Assembly: GCA_963573385.1 (NCBI GenBank)
Contig: CAUYLG010005051.1
Location: 24,331 to 88,330 of the forward strand
Source: Cacajao melanocephalus
Lineage: Eukaryota; Chordata; Mammalia; Primates; Pitheciidae
Direction: 5' to 3'
DNA: 64,000 bases
Below the pieces are notes generated by a model. The model saw nothing but the letters and a program-made list of their open reading frames with translations. It was not told where the DNA came from and made no database searches. This document shows positions 28,984-41,608 of this stretch, piece after piece. Within the stretch, counting starts at the first letter, position 1. Each line of letters begins with the position of its first letter. Both the position numbers and the translations under genes were made by a program.

Positions 28984-29427
28984 TAATTCCATTCTTAAGT
29001 AGCCAGGAGAATCCTGGACCCTGTCATTAATGCTAGGTGCAGATAAGTGGCCAAGTTTGAAGCCATGGGTGGCCTTACAGTAGTTTCTTCCCACATTTTT
29101 CCTTCCTTCTCTGGCTTTGAGCATTTTATATGATTCCATTTTTTCCTTCTCTCTTAGCATAACAACTATACTTATTTTTTTAAAAGTTTAATGGTTACTC
29201 TAAAGTTTTCAATATGCATTTTAAACTAATCTGAACCTACCTTCATGTAACACTGTGCCACCTCAGAGGTTGGTGCCTTACAACAGAATGTTTTCAGTTC
29301 TTCCCTCTTATTTCAATTCTTATGACATTGCTGTCATTCATTTCACTTATCCATAGGCTATGATTACCAAACACATTACCACTTTATTATTTAAACAATT
29401 ATCTTTTAGACTAATTAAGAATGAGAA

Positions 29428-29722
29428 AAATTGCCAAGCATGGTAGCTCATGCCTGTAATCTCAGCACTTTGGGAGGTCAAGGTGGGCAGATCACCTGAG
29501 GTCAGGAGTTTGAGACCAGCCTGGCCAACATGGTGAAACCCCATCTCTACTAAAAATGCAAAAATTAGTCAGTGTGGTGGTGGATGCCTGCAATCCCAGC
29601 TACTCAGGAGGCTGAGGCAGGAGAATCGCTTGAACCTGGGAGGCAGAGGTTGCAGAGAGCTGAGATCCCACATGAGTGAATGGGTGACAAGAACGAAACT
29701 CCATCTCAAAAAAAAAAAGAAG
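29428..29722 (+). mobile_element. Alu SINE
   Basis: From 'ttgccaagcatggtagctca' to 'ccatctcaaaaaaaaaaa'. The end of the right arm is shortened ('gatcccacatgagtgaatgg'), otherwise complete. Confidence 0.9.
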
Positions 29723-29729
29723 AATGACA

Positions 29730-31600
29730 AAGATAAAATATTTTACTTCCATTTATGCCTTTTTAAATGTCCTTCCTTTCTTTATGTAGACCTGAGTTTC
29801 TGATCTATATCTTTTTCCTTCTCCCTGAATAACTTAAAACTTTTTTTGCAGGGCAAGCTGCTGGCAATTCATTCCCTCTGTTTTTGTTTTTCTGTCAAAG
29901 ACTTTGTTTCTCCTTTACTTTTGAAGGGTCATTTCACTAAATATAGAATTCTAGTTGGTAGTGTTTCCTTGCAACACTTTAAATACTGTATTCTACTCTC
30001 TTTCTTGCATGGATTCTAATTTAAAAATCTGCTACCACTCTTATCCTTGTTTCTCTCTATCTTAGGAACGTCCCGCCTCTGGATTCTTTCAAGGTCTTTG
30101 GGTTTTCTGCAGTTTATGCCCAGAAGTTGGGGTTTTTTGTTTGTTTTGTTTCTTTTGATATTTATCTTGCTTGATGTTCTCCATCTCCCTGGATCTGTGA
30201 TTTGGTATCTGACATTCATTTAAAATAGTTCTGGGCCTTTTTGTTTTTGTTTTTGTTTTTTTGAGATAGGTTCTCACTCTGTTGCCCAGGCTGGAGTCCA
30301 GTGGTGCAATCTTGGCTCACGGCAACCTCCACCTCCTGAGCTCAAACCATTCTCCTCCTCTGCCTCACAAGTAGCTGGGACCACAGGGTACCACCATGCC
30401 CAGCTAAGCTTTTGTATTTTTAGTAGAGATGGAGTTTGATCATGTTGCCCAGGCTGGTCTTGAACTCCGAGCTCAATTGATCCGCCCATCTCGGCCTCCC
30501 AAAGTACTTGGATTACATTTTAATCATAGTTTAAAAATATTTCCTGTCTAATAACTCCAATATCTGTGTCATATTTCATTCCATTTCTGATGCTTGCCTT
30601 GTTTCTTCCCTTTTAGCATTCCATATAATTTTTTTGTTGTCTAAAGCTAAAAATTATGTAATAAATAATATGGACTGAGGTAAATAGGCCTTTTGTGTGA
30701 CATTTTATGCTAATTTGGCTAGGAATTAGGCTGTGTTTAACATTTGCTAAAGCTGCTGGTGCCAGAGGCTTCAAATTCCTCCTAGTTCCCTGTCTTTGTC
30801 TCCCTTGTTGACTGAGCTTAGGAAAGCCCAAGTGTAACTTCTCAGAGAGGGTTTGCATCTTGCCGCTGTTTCAGCTGTAATTCCTTAGTATTATATAGGG
30901 GCCTTGATGAGGAGGTAAGGTATGGAGAAGGGGAAACAATTTATAATTCTATGAGTAAGTTTCAGTTTTTTTGTATGTCCCAATGCTGTGACAGTCACAG
31001 GAGTTTCTTCGCTTTCCATCTCCCTTAGATAAAACAGGAAGGCTTAAAGGGGCTACATTTGGAAAAAAATGTTCTTCCCTCAGGTGGCGCAAGGCCCTGG
31101 GAAAGTATTTTTCTCTAAATAGTAAGCCTGTGGTATGGAAAACAAATATGCTCTGAGCATATTTTACAATGATTAATCTTCCCCTACGCCTGCCAGAGCC
31201 AAGAGGGGATCCTCCTTGGCTCTTCACCATAAGAACCTGATGAGGTTTCTGGTGGTAAATCCCACGGAAGTGTGAGTGACTTTATAACCATGCCCCCCAA
31301 GAGTTTCTCACTCTCATATTAGTCCACATTCAGCCTCCAGCAATTTATGAAAATCAGCATTTAAGCATTCTTACCAGTTTTGACTCCAGGGCCTTCGGCT
31401 GCAGTAAGCAGATGTGGCTGTAGTTTTATGGATTCACCTGTCTCTCCAGATTTGGGGGTGGTAGTTTGCCCTGTGACTTCAGTTTTCTGACGGATCCAAG
31501 AAAAGTCATTAATTTTTCTATTGTGTAGCTTTTTCTTGTTGTAAGGAGAGGAGAAATGACTTCCAAGCTCTTAACCTGTCAGAGCTAAAACCCTACACTA
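29730..31600. repeat. Old L1-type sequence, with an Alu inside
   Basis: 'tgaagggtcatttcactaaa', 'tagaattctagttggtagtg', 'ttaaaaatctgctaccactc' and 'tatctgtgtcatatttcatt' are phrases common to old mammalian L1 (L1M) copies. There is no open frame. Extent and orientation are uncertain; 30700-31600 is assigned only by continuity. Confidence 0.4.
30240..30520 (-). mobile_element. Alu SINE (antisense), incomplete
   Basis: A tttttg-type tail then 'gagataggttctcactctgt', to 'cctcccaaagtacttggatt'. The first 20 or so bases of the Alu consensus are missing at its right edge. Confidence 0.85.
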
Positions 31601-32341
31601 GTTTTTCACAATTAACAGCCAACTGGAATGCCCCCTTTGCTGCAACAACAGTAGGAGTTGTTCGTACTGTGTAACACAAATCTTCGGGCACAAGGCCCAT
31701 GCAGCTTCTCCTATCTCATTTCTTCCAGAGGTCAGAGTGTTTGCTCTGTCTTCTCCACCTGTAGAGAGTGTTTTTGTTAATGAGATCCTTCTTTCTCAAT
31801 TTCTAACAGATTAACTCCAACGGGTTCAATCTATTGTGTTATCCTCTCAATGCAGACCCTATGGTGTCTTTTTCAAACATTTGAAATGTGGTTTTTCTTG
31901 CTCTGTTTTTACAGACCAACCCTTCTTTCTCAGATCATTGGTAATGATAGACATTTTATTCATTTAATTCATTTCTGTGTTTGTTTATCTCCCCACTCTC
32001 TGTTTTTTATTTCTCAAATGCAAAATGCTCTTCTATATCCTTCCAAGACATAAAGCCCACAATTCCCTGGCATTCTAGGTGGGGAGATGTGTGTGAATGA
32101 CTATATTACAGGGCAGCTTATGACATTGAGAAACAAGATGATTTTTGACTATAGCAGGAGACGAGATTGGATTCACCTGAGGTGACCAGGGCATGATGCA
32201 GCGCTGGCTTCCACATTTGATGCTGATTGCTGTATCAGTCAGAGCCCAGGTGGAAAACAGACACACTCAAGTGAGGCAATTGAGTAAACTTTAATTAAGG
32301 GATTGCTGACAGAAGTGAAGAAAAATCTAATGGTACCCAAC

Positions 32342-32708
32342 TGACATGGTTTGGCTCTGTCCCCATCAAAATCTCATGTCAAATTGTAATCCCCACATGT
32401 TGAGGGAGGGACCTGGTGGGAGGCAACTGGATCATGGGGCCAGTTTCCACCCATGATTATCATTATTATCGTGATAATGAATGAGTTTCCAGGAAAGCTG
32501 ATGGTTTTAAAGTGTGGCACTTCCCTCTTTGCTCTCTCTCTCTCCTCCTGCCATGTAAGATGCACCTTGCTTCCCTTCACCTTCCACCACAACCGTGAGT
32601 TTCCTGAGGCCTCCCCAGTGACGCAGAACTGAGTTAATTAAACCTCCTTTGTTTATAAATTATCCAGTCTCAGGTGTATCTTTATAGCAGGGTGAAAACG
32701 AACTACTA
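32342..32708 (+). mobile_element. THE1/MST-type solitary LTR
   Basis: Begins 'gacatggtttggctctgtcc', carries 'gggagggacctggtgggagg', 'ctcctgccatgtaagatgca', 'tttataaattatccagtctc' and ends 'gaaaacgaactactaca'. A MaLR LTR of the THE1/MST group on the + strand, 0.7 kb before a CNGB3 exon. No internal region adjoins it. Confidence 0.85.
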
Positions 32709-33351
32709 CACCAACAAAAAGTGGCAATGCATCTCAAATTTAGCAACAGCAAAGGAACTGTCACTACAATGAGGCCTGAACGGGAAAAAATGAGACCATC
32801 ATTGCCAGAACTCAGCAAGAGTGGTGGGAATTGCACTTCCAGAAGACATCCATGTGTCAGGAGCTGTAGATTTTGGTAGAGAACTGCAGCCACTGCTAAC
32901 CTAAAGGTTGACATGGAGATTAATGCTCTGACCCTACTCTCTTCCTGCTTTCTGATTCCCTATTTGTCTTTTCCAATGGCAGAGCCCAAGTGACGTCAGA
33001 GGGCAAGCCTACAGAGGTCAGCTTCCTGGGAAACAAAGGAGCATAGGGAGAGGTGAAAAGTGGATCTGAAGGAGCAAATGAGGGATACCCAGTCCAAAAG
33101 GATTCTGCATTTCTGGAATCTAGGATGAAGGATCTGACAGGATCCTGACAACCAAAGTCCTTGATTTGTGGGATCTAGAGGTGACAGTTAGAAACAAAAT
33201 ATATTGAAAACTGAGCCATTTCTGTTGCCACATCTTGACGCTCTCCACACAATCACCTGGACCCTCACCTCTAGGGAATGATATCTGAAGCAGTACAAGC
33301 ACTTATAATACTTGCTGTTTTTTTAAAGAAATTTCAGTGGAGAAAAAGTGA

Positions 33352-33772
<421 letters not shown>

Positions 33773-33947
33773 AGTGCTTTTAAAGCAGAAGGCTAAGACT
33801 GCGGAAGCAACCCCTCCAAGAAAAAATCTTGCCTTCCTCTTCCCACCAAAAGAAGAGACACCCAAACTGTTTAAAACTCTCCTAGGAGGCACAGGAAAAG
33901 CAAGTCTTGCAAGACTACTCAAATTGAAACGAGAACAAACAGCTCAG
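33773..33947 (+). CDS. CNGB3: CNGB3 coding exon, post-CNBD region
   Basis: 175 bases. The first A completes an Arg codon, followed by [21 protein letters not shown] and ending in [14 protein letters not shown] at phase 0. It covers the region just after the cyclic-nucleotide-binding domain. It is rich in Lys/Arg, and [21 protein letters not shown] looks amphipathic; CNG channel C termini have coiled-coil or leucine-rich helices, but I cannot say that this is one. Donor is cag|gtaatc. Confidence 0.95.
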
Positions 33948-36173
33948 GTAATCAGGCAGACGGAATGGAGGGCTGTGATGGAGAAGGCCCCAGACTAAGT
34001 ATATCCACACGAACTCCTACTCTTAATTCCATTTCAGACACTGAGATAATTTGGACTAATCTAATACTAATAATTCCTGCATTATATATAGCACATTATT
34101 ATTTAAACTGGTGAATTCCCATATATTATCATATTTAACCTTCACACGATGTTTATAGATGGCCTTAATATACATGTATTTATAAATACAGTTTATCTTC
34201 ATTTTTCATAGACTATTTGCAGATTCTATATTTGTGATTCTACTTACTATAATTTATTTGTAACTTAAAATCAATATTCACGGTGCCTTTGTGGTCGTTT
34301 GTGGACAAGGGCAAGTACAGGATGGCAAAATACTGAAGTTGCCCAATGCATACATTTTCAGCTGAGGTTGAACAAAGAGGCACTCTCGTTTCTTGTTTCA
34401 GCTCTTATGCTATAAATGAGTGACCCTTTTGGTGTCATGGGTTTCCCATTTTTGTGGTTTTTGCGTGTGTTTGATTTTGCTGTTTAAAATAGCCCCCAAG
34501 CATAGTCCTGAAATACTGTCTAGTGTTCCCAAGTGCCAAAATGCTGTGATGTGCCTTCCAGAGAAAATATGTATGTTAGATAAACTTCATTCAGGAATTA
34601 CAGTGCTGATTCCATGAGTTCAATGTAATGAGTCAATAATACATCAAATTAATTAATTGATCAAATTAATAGGGTATCTCTAAACAAAAACACACATGAA
34701 AGAAAGTTATATATTGACCAATTGAGAAAAATGTTATGGTTGGAAGCTCATAAGAACCTAATGCTGTATTTCCCCCAGGAGCAATGGTTCGGTATTTGCT
34801 AATTTGCTGTTTGTGGAAACTTTATAGAACAAAACTACATGAATAATAAGAATAAACTGTATATATATACATATATATATACACACATACATACATATGG
34901 ATATATAAATAAATAACCCATTTTATCAACATTTTTACAAATATTCAATTACTATAGATCACAAATGTTTAAAGCCAGAAATAACTTTGTAAATTTCATT
35001 TAAGCTTTTCATGTTATAGATGAAGAAACTAAAACCCAGATCAAGGAATTTGGATAAGATAATACTTAGTTACAGAGCAGAAAGCTGTTACTCAGGTGTT
35101 CAGACTTACAGGCCTATACCAAGCTGCCTTTAGATTCCTAGAAATGTAAAGAAATTAAATGTTATTGTTTTTCTCCATTTTTGTTTTGTTTTCCATATTT
35201 CTTTAATTCTCATAATTAGCCTATGAGGGCAGATACCGAGAAACAGACAGCGTAGGATTCAGGTTTTCTGAACCTAGTCATTATGTTATCTCTAAAACTG
35301 CAGAAACCGGTAACTGTGGACCTTTCAGAAAATGAGTAAAGCACATATTATAACGTCAGTCATATACAAAAGACTAAACCTTGCCTTTTCCTTTTCCACA
35401 CAGACAACACTGTGGTGAAATTTAGGGATCCAGCATAAACCAAAAGCTTTATTTGCATCAGCATAGAAATAGTAATTTGCATTAAAATGTACAGGAGTAC
35501 AGAAATATAAAAGTAAATGTGTAAAGAATCATAGCTTTATCAGTGTACATTCATATCCTGGGCAAGCCTTTCTCAAATTGATCCCAAGCATTACCAGTAA
35601 AGAGCATAGTGCACCTTTTGCTATGAAATTTCTATAGCTAGTGCTAAACGCAATAGATTCCAACATGACAGGTCAAGCACCTGTGGGACAAATGGAAAAG
35701 ATTGTACTAGGAAAGGGATAACTTTCTTCCTGAGCTTCTCCCACGAGCTTATGCAAGAGGAAAATTCTACTTTCTACAGTAATTTTATAGAGTATTCGTT
35801 AATACTTTTTTATTAAAAATAAATATTTAAAATTTTATCTCTACAAAACAAGTAAATATTTAAAAAGCAAGAACAGAGTTCTGAGCACTGGGTCTAATTC
35901 AGAGTATAGGGACCAACAGGAAGGGAATTTTTTGGCAGAGACAAAAAAATGCAATTCAGACTAACACCGTGAGTCAAATGCAACAGCTCCGTCTCTAGCA
36001 CACCAGAAACTTAGTCAAACGATAGGCAGAAGCAAAGCAGACATGATTCCTGGATTCACTTAATTAGACAGTCTGTCTTGGTGGTGATCTTTGCCATTGC
36101 CTGCGAATCAAAATCCAATCCAGTGTTTTCAATTATAATTTCAACACCAGTTCTTTGTAATTGCTCCTTCCAG
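33948..36173 (+). other. CNGB3: CNGB3 last intron, 2.2 kb
   Basis: Contains an old MIR-like piece (about 34960-35110, reverse) and a short TATA/ACAC tract at 34858-34905; otherwise AT-rich sequence with nothing assignable. The acceptor is ttgctccttccag at 36161-36173. Confidence 0.85.
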
Positions 36174-36530
36174 GAAAAAGAAAATTCTGAAGGAGGAGAG
36201 GAAAAAGAAAATGAAGAGAAACAAAAAGAAAATGAAGATAAAAGAAAAGAAAATGAAGATAAACAGAAAGAAAATGAAGATAAAGGAAAAGAAAATGAAG
36301 ATAAACAAAAAGAAAATGAAGATAAAGGAAGAGAGCCAGCAGAGAAGCCACCAGACAGGCCTGAATATACAGCAAGTCCTGTTGCAGTGGAGAAAGAGCC
36401 CCAGTCAGTTAGAAGGACGGTTCTACCCAGAGGAACTTCCCGTCAATCACTCATCATCAGCATGGCTCCTTCTGCTGAGGGCGGAGAAGAGGTTCTTACT
36501 ATTGAAGTCAAAGAAAAGGCTACACAATAA
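36174..36530 (+). CDS. CNGB3: CNGB3 last coding exon, charged C-terminal tail
   Basis: 119 codons minus one for the stop: EKENSEGG, then six KENE(D/E)K heptad-length units at 36204-36329, [33 protein letters not shown] and the end VKEKATQ with TAA at 36528. The tail is cytoplasmic and intrinsically disordered in character, very rich in Glu and Lys. The units follow the pattern Q, R, Q, G, Q, G at position seven, so the last four are a 42-nt unit given twice. The repeat number and several residues (for example EKPPDRPEY) differ from the human protein as I recall it. Acceptor tccttccag. Confidence 0.95.
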   Translation, partial: EKENSEGGEEKENEEKQKENEDKRKENEDKQKENEDKGKENEDKQKENEDKGREPAEKPPDRPEYTASPVAVEKEPQSVRRTVLPRGTSRQSLIISMAPSAEGGEEVLTIEVKEKATQ

Positions 36531-36643
36531 ATGTTTTATTATCTTTAGATGTGATATAGCTAGCTCCCAAAGAGATTGTACCTAGGATTGTAACTTCAAT
36601 TAATGAGAGGAAACGACCTTGCTGGGACCCTTGAGAAACCAGG

Positions 36644-36649
36644 AATAAA
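36644..36649 (+). terminator. CNGB3: Candidate proximal poly(A) signal
   Basis: AATAAA 114 bases after the CNGB3 stop. It would yield a short 3' UTR; no strong GT-rich element follows closely. Confidence 0.3.
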
Positions 36650-38119
36650 TCCCTAGCTTAGTTTCTAGGACTTATCTGAGAGTGTGATTTCATGCAGTGG
36701 TAATAAGAAGATTATTAAAAACCATCCCTATTCTCCATTGTCATTAACTTTATGCAATTGCTACATCTTCTAATTGTATATAGTAAGTTTTCTTTTCCTT
36801 TGATTCTTTCCTGAGATTTTTCTTCCTTCCACTTTTGCTAGCTTGCTCTTGCCTGTGATGTGATTCACTAACCTTTTCTCTTAATTTTTATCGTGTTTAA
36901 TTTCTTGTATGGCACTGTTAAGCCTGGCTAATTGTTCTAGGTTTATGGATTTCACCTCTTACATGTAAGGGGTATGAGATTTTAATGCAATAGGTCAAAA
37001 ATCAGATGATTTTCATTCAAATGAGGATGATGAGTCACTATAATATCAAAAAATCCCCAGCAGCTGGACTGAAGGGAAGCAGAGATCATGAAGCCTTCTG
37101 AATGAGAAGTCTGATTTTTAGAACAGTCCTCTGAAGAGCAATGTTGGTTGGCAGAACTAGCAAACTGGCAAAATCACATTGCAGAAACATATTGGAAATA
37201 TTGTACCCTTTGCTAAAGAAATAAACTTCAATATTTTCTCTTCTAACCAACTTAAAAGACATCAATCTACCAAACTCATCTGGCTCACAGGACTTGGACT
37301 GAAGGATATCAGCTAAAGTGACACTTATCAGAATCTTCCTCAAGCACTTGCTGGAAAAGATATCAGATTGGAACTTCTTGTTTAAAATTAAGGTTTAGTT
37401 AAAAAAAAAAAGAAAACGTGATGAGGTTAGGAAGGGCAGACTGTACATGTCAGATTGACATAGCCCCATAATTTGTGGAACCTACATGTATAGCTGTTTA
37501 CAAAATCTCCAAGTTAATTAAGTGCACTTTAGGAAGTTGTCCTCATGAATTAGCTAGTATTAGCATAATTACCAAAGTTACATGCTGTGAAGAGGCTACA
37601 AAGGCCAGGCTGATGTCAGAAGTAATAATACATAGAGAATTCCATTCTAATACATGCCATTAGTGTATAACATCGAGTTCTGTATAATGAGGCTATTTCC
37701 AAGTCCCTGAAGATGGTCATTGTAACAGCACTTTGCTGAGAGGGTTTTAACAAATTATATTAGCTGAAAAGCCTACAACATAGATGCATTTAGCAAACCA
37801 TATACAAATCAATCACTATAACAAATTGTATCATCTGATAGAGTCACCATTTGTGAATGTAGTGCTTGAGTATCACAAAATATAACAAGTTTTACAAAAG
37901 GATAGTTGGTTTTTTCAGGATTTAAGGGAATACGGACAAATTGTTAAATAGCATTTATTTGATAAATGGGAGTTTGTATGCAGAAAGAGTGAATGTGTTT
38001 GAAAAGAGTGATTTAAAAACCCAGAAAGAAAAGGTAGAATAGGGCTGAAGAGTCTGATAATAGGAAAAGAAAAGGACAAAAGTCTTCAACTTGTGAACAG
38101 CATGCTCTCCTCTTGAGGA

Positions 38120-38790
38120 AATGTGCTCTCTTTCCAGGTCCACAAGGGGGCGTAGTTTTAAGGGCAAGAACTTCCCAGTGCTATGCCCACCTCCCATCTC
38201 TCTCCATCCGGGAGATTTAACGGTCTGTTTTAATTCTCGTGGGCACGGGAAGAATCAAAAAGTCAGTCACTCCAGTGGAAGTTCTAAGGAACTTCTTTCA
38301 TTGGCCAGAGGTCTTGGAGAAGGTGGGGGTTCCTCCCAGGTTAAAAGTCCCCTTCTTCCACACCCCTTCGGACTCCATGTTTGGATCCCCTTCCACGAAC
38401 ACTCTCTAGTGGAAGCCTGTCTTCCCCTGCTAAGCTCCATCTCTGTCTCTCAATTCCCTTCCGCCCAGTGAGGAAGCTGTCTTTCCTCTCGTGAATTCCA
38501 TCTTTCTGTATTCTCTCACTCAGTGTGAGAGGAGTTTTCCTTTTCTGGATTTCCCCTCTGGAGTCCCTTTCTGCACTCTTCGTAGAAGTTTTCTCTCTTC
38601 TCCTTTTTTTCCCTCTTTCTCTACCTAAATAAATTTACTTTCTGCAAAAACTCTGTTTGGAGTCCGGTATTTACTTTGCAAGTGCACCTGGTCCCCTCTT
38701 TCATTCTTGAAAGAGCAGGAGACCAAGAATCTTGGAGAAACATCCTTTCAGGGGAGCTGAGGGCTCCCCTGAACCCCAACACCTTTACAC
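38120..38790 (+). mobile_element. LTR-like element (ERV1 type?), solitary
   Basis: The end of this stretch has LTR architecture: C/T-rich block at 38580-38625, AATAAA at 38628, 'actctgtttggagtccggta', then 'cctggtcccctctttcattc' and 'gaccaagaatcttggagaaa'. This is the R-U5 layout of gammaretrovirus-like endogenous LTRs. No gag, pol or env sequence adjoins it. Family is not identified and the 5' limit is approximate. Confidence 0.5.
38628..38633 (+). terminator. CNGB3: Candidate distal poly(A) signal within LTR
   Basis: AATAAA followed about 20-30 bases later by a T/G-rich 'ctctgtttggagtccggt'. Such an LTR signal can end host transcripts. Confidence 0.4.
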
Positions 38791-39181
38791 CCTGTAATTA
38801 ATTCAAATGATATTAGAATATAACACCATTGCAATTTATGCTTTTCCCCTGGCACTCATTTTCCCTCCCAAGCTATCCTGTTTCAGATAATATCAATTTA
38901 TTTCCAATCCATCAGACTAACATCTAAGAAAATTCAAGAACTCTTCTATTTATATAATGCCACCAAATTCTTTTTCTTTTATAATCTTTCTAATTATCCT
39001 TTCTTTTTCAGTCCCAGTGCTAACACCCAGTGCATATTTTCTGTTCAATGCAAATAAACATTCACTTTTTACCTATAGCCTGCTCTGGTCACTGGTCTGC
39101 CCTCTTAGTCCATTTGCTCTTGGAAAATCAGATGTTTCTAAAACCCTACTTTGACCATGTTACTTCCCTGCACAGGGGCTG

Positions 39182-39955
39182 TATTAGAGTTCTACAGAGG
39201 GAAAACAAAATAGGAGATATATATCTACCTCAGGCCATCGGGTTCACACAACTTAGGCCACTGGTTCTTCTGGTTCTCAGGCCTTCAGACTCAGATTAAA
39301 ATTATACAACTGGCTTTCTAGGGACTCCAGTTTGTAGATGGTAGATCATGAGACTTCTCTTCCTTCATAGTTTCATGAGCCAATTCCTTAAAATAAGTAT
39401 ATTTACATATATAAATATATATTTACATATCTATCATATTACAAATATGTGAGATTTATTATATATTTTAATATTATATATCATACAGAGATATTCATCA
39501 TGGTTTTCATTTATTTATAATATATACATAAAAGATTCATTATTAGGAATGGGCTCACACAATTGTAAAAGCTGAGATGTTCCATGATCTGCAGTCTGTA
39601 AGCTGGAGATCCAAGAGAGCTGGTGGTGTAGCTCTAGTCTGAATCCAAAGGACTGAGAACTAGCAGAGCTAATGGTGTAAGTTCCAGCTAAAGCAGGAGA
39701 AGACTAATGTCCCAGAATGAGCAACCAGGCAAAGAGAGCAAATTCTCCCTCCCTCTGTCTTTTTATTCTATTCAGGCCCTCAACAAACTGGATTATGCCC
39801 ACCTACACTGAGGAGAACAATCTGCTTTACTCTGTCCACCGATTCAAATGCTGAGCTCATCCACAAACATACCCAGAAACAATGTTTTACCAGCTATCTG
39901 GGCACCCTGTGGCCCTGTTGAGTTGACACATAAAGCCAATCATCACAGGAACCTA
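39182..39955. repeat. Two opposed copies of an old repeat around an AT-rich centre
   Basis: 39530-39955 reads forward ('aggaatgggctcacacaatt', 'gtaagctggagatccaagag', 'gcccacctacactgaggaga', 'acacataaagccaatcatca'). 39235-39400 reads as the reverse complement of the first part of the same family ('ctggttctcaggccttcaga', 'tctagggactccagtttgta'). Between them, 39400-39530 is TA-rich. I know the consensus as a common human repeat but am not sure of its name. Confidence 0.55.
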
Positions 39956-40439
39956 CTAGTCCTCCTACTAGTTAAATCCCATTTATGCAAATTTAATTTC
40001 CACTACCCCAACCACATCCTTCACTTAAGTGGGTCTTCTTGCTTTGTCTGAAACTATTACCTTCCCTTCTTCCTCTGGCCTTTGTCCATGATGCCTGCCA
40101 TTGTCTGGCAGGTTGTCTCTCCTCCATCACCTTCCTCTGTCCTATTTTATTCTTCCAACTCTGCTCACATTTCCTCTCTCCCAACTGCCTCTAAAAACAT
40201 CAATCCAAGATGGTTCTAGCTCAAGGGATTATCTTTTGTACTTTCAGGAAGTACCACATAGTACAGCACTCTCTTGTCCTCTAATTTCCTCTTAATTGTA
40301 AATTATTTCTGCTTAATTATAAATTATAACAAGGCAAAGACTAGCTCTTGTGCTTTCTTTGCATAATGACAAAAAGCCCAGTGTTTAAAGGGATAGAGAA
40401 TATGAGTAAGTAAGTCATGGAAGAAAAACAAATAAGTAA

Positions 40440-40900
40440 TTGACAGAGAAAAGGGGCTTGACTTCACTTGTGCTCAAAGAAATATAAATCAGAACAAAAA
40501 TAGAATACCGCTTTATAGCCATCTAACTGGAAAATACTTGAAAGTCGTGTACATACTTGCCAGCACTTGGTACTATTGGTAATAGGATCTACTATTCTAA
40601 CAATCTTAGCAAAATTTTGGCAGCATACCTTAGAACTCAGCAGTACCAATTCAGAGTATATATGCCAGAAAATTCTTAAGCAGGTCCGTAAGAGGAAATG
40701 CATGAGGATATATACCATTGTTTGTAGTACAAAGGAATTGGAGGCAACTCTAATATCTGCCTCTAGGAGAATGGGGAAAAAATATGCTGTGTGGGAGTAT
40801 GGTTGTGTTTGTAAGATGAAGTTCTATCCAGCAGTTAGAAGTAATGAATTAGATTTCCATAAAGCAACAAGGATAGATATTTTTTAAATACTAGGATAGT
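40440..40900 (+). repeat. Old L1-type 3' fragment
   Basis: 'gctcaaagaaatataaatca', 'gccatctaactggaaaatac', 'attggaggcaactctaatat' and 'atgaagttctatccagcagt' match the far end of an old L1 ORF2 and its 3' UTR. Frame not kept. Confidence 0.5.
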
Positions 40901-41307
40901 TTTTTTAAAAGAAAAAAGAATGAGATCTTCAACAATACCATGCATGTATATTTTTATAAATCTTGTCTGATAAAGACCACTAGGAACAAAACTATAATAT
41001 AATACAATAAAGCTAAATTTATTAACATGGTGCAACATGGGAGATCATCCACCAGAGAAAACCTGAGTGTCCCACCAAACACAGGAAAAGGCACCGTTAC
41101 TATAGCACATTGGGGAAAGGGAGAGGTTAAGTGTAGTTTAAATGAAGTGACATTTTGATAGGCTCAAATTAAATCAAGACAGTATTTGACATCGGGCCTG
41201 GGCTAAAAAGCAAATGTAGGTCCCTGTTTCCTTGGAAACTGATACATTAAGATAAACAGAATGTTGTGTCCAAAACTCTCTTACCTGAAGTTGTGCACCT
41301 GGATGCT

Positions 41308-41608
41308 AATTTTTTTTTTTTTTTTTTTTTTGAGATGGTGTGTCACTCCGTCACACAGGCTGGAGGGCAGTGGCACAATCTCGGCTCACTGCAGTCTCCA
41401 CCTCCCTGGTTCAAGATTCTCCTGCCTCAGCCTCCTGAGTAGCTGGGATTACAGGCACCTGCCACTGTGCCTGGCTAAGTTTTATATTTTTAGTAGAGAC
41501 AGAATTGCACCATATTGACCAAGCTGGTCTCAAACTCCTCACCTTGTGATCCTCCTGCTTCGGCCTCCCAAAGTGCTGGGATTGCAGGCGTGAGCCACTG
41601 CGCCCGGC
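41308..41608 (-). mobile_element. Alu SINE (antisense), full length
   Basis: T-run at 41310-41331, through 'agccactgcgcccggcc'. A 12-base target-site duplication cacctggatgct lies at 41296-41307 and 41609-41620. It keeps several CpG sites and seems one of the younger Alus in the window. Confidence 0.95.

Larger units (their letters stand above)
36531..38650 (+). other. CNGB3: CNGB3 probable 3' UTR
   Basis: Non-coding sequence after the stop codon, mostly free of recent repeats up to about 38100. Candidate poly(A) signals AATAAA are at 36644, 37220 and 38628; the last lies in an LTR-like element. The human transcript as I recall has a 3' UTR of roughly 1.8-1.9 kb, which would favour a site near 38400-38650, but the real end cannot be read from DNA alone. 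Confidence 0.5.

Noticed and set aside
36133..36375. Antisense open frame with repeated Leu-His-Phe-Leu units
   Set aside because: Shadow of the KENEDK repeats on the other strand.
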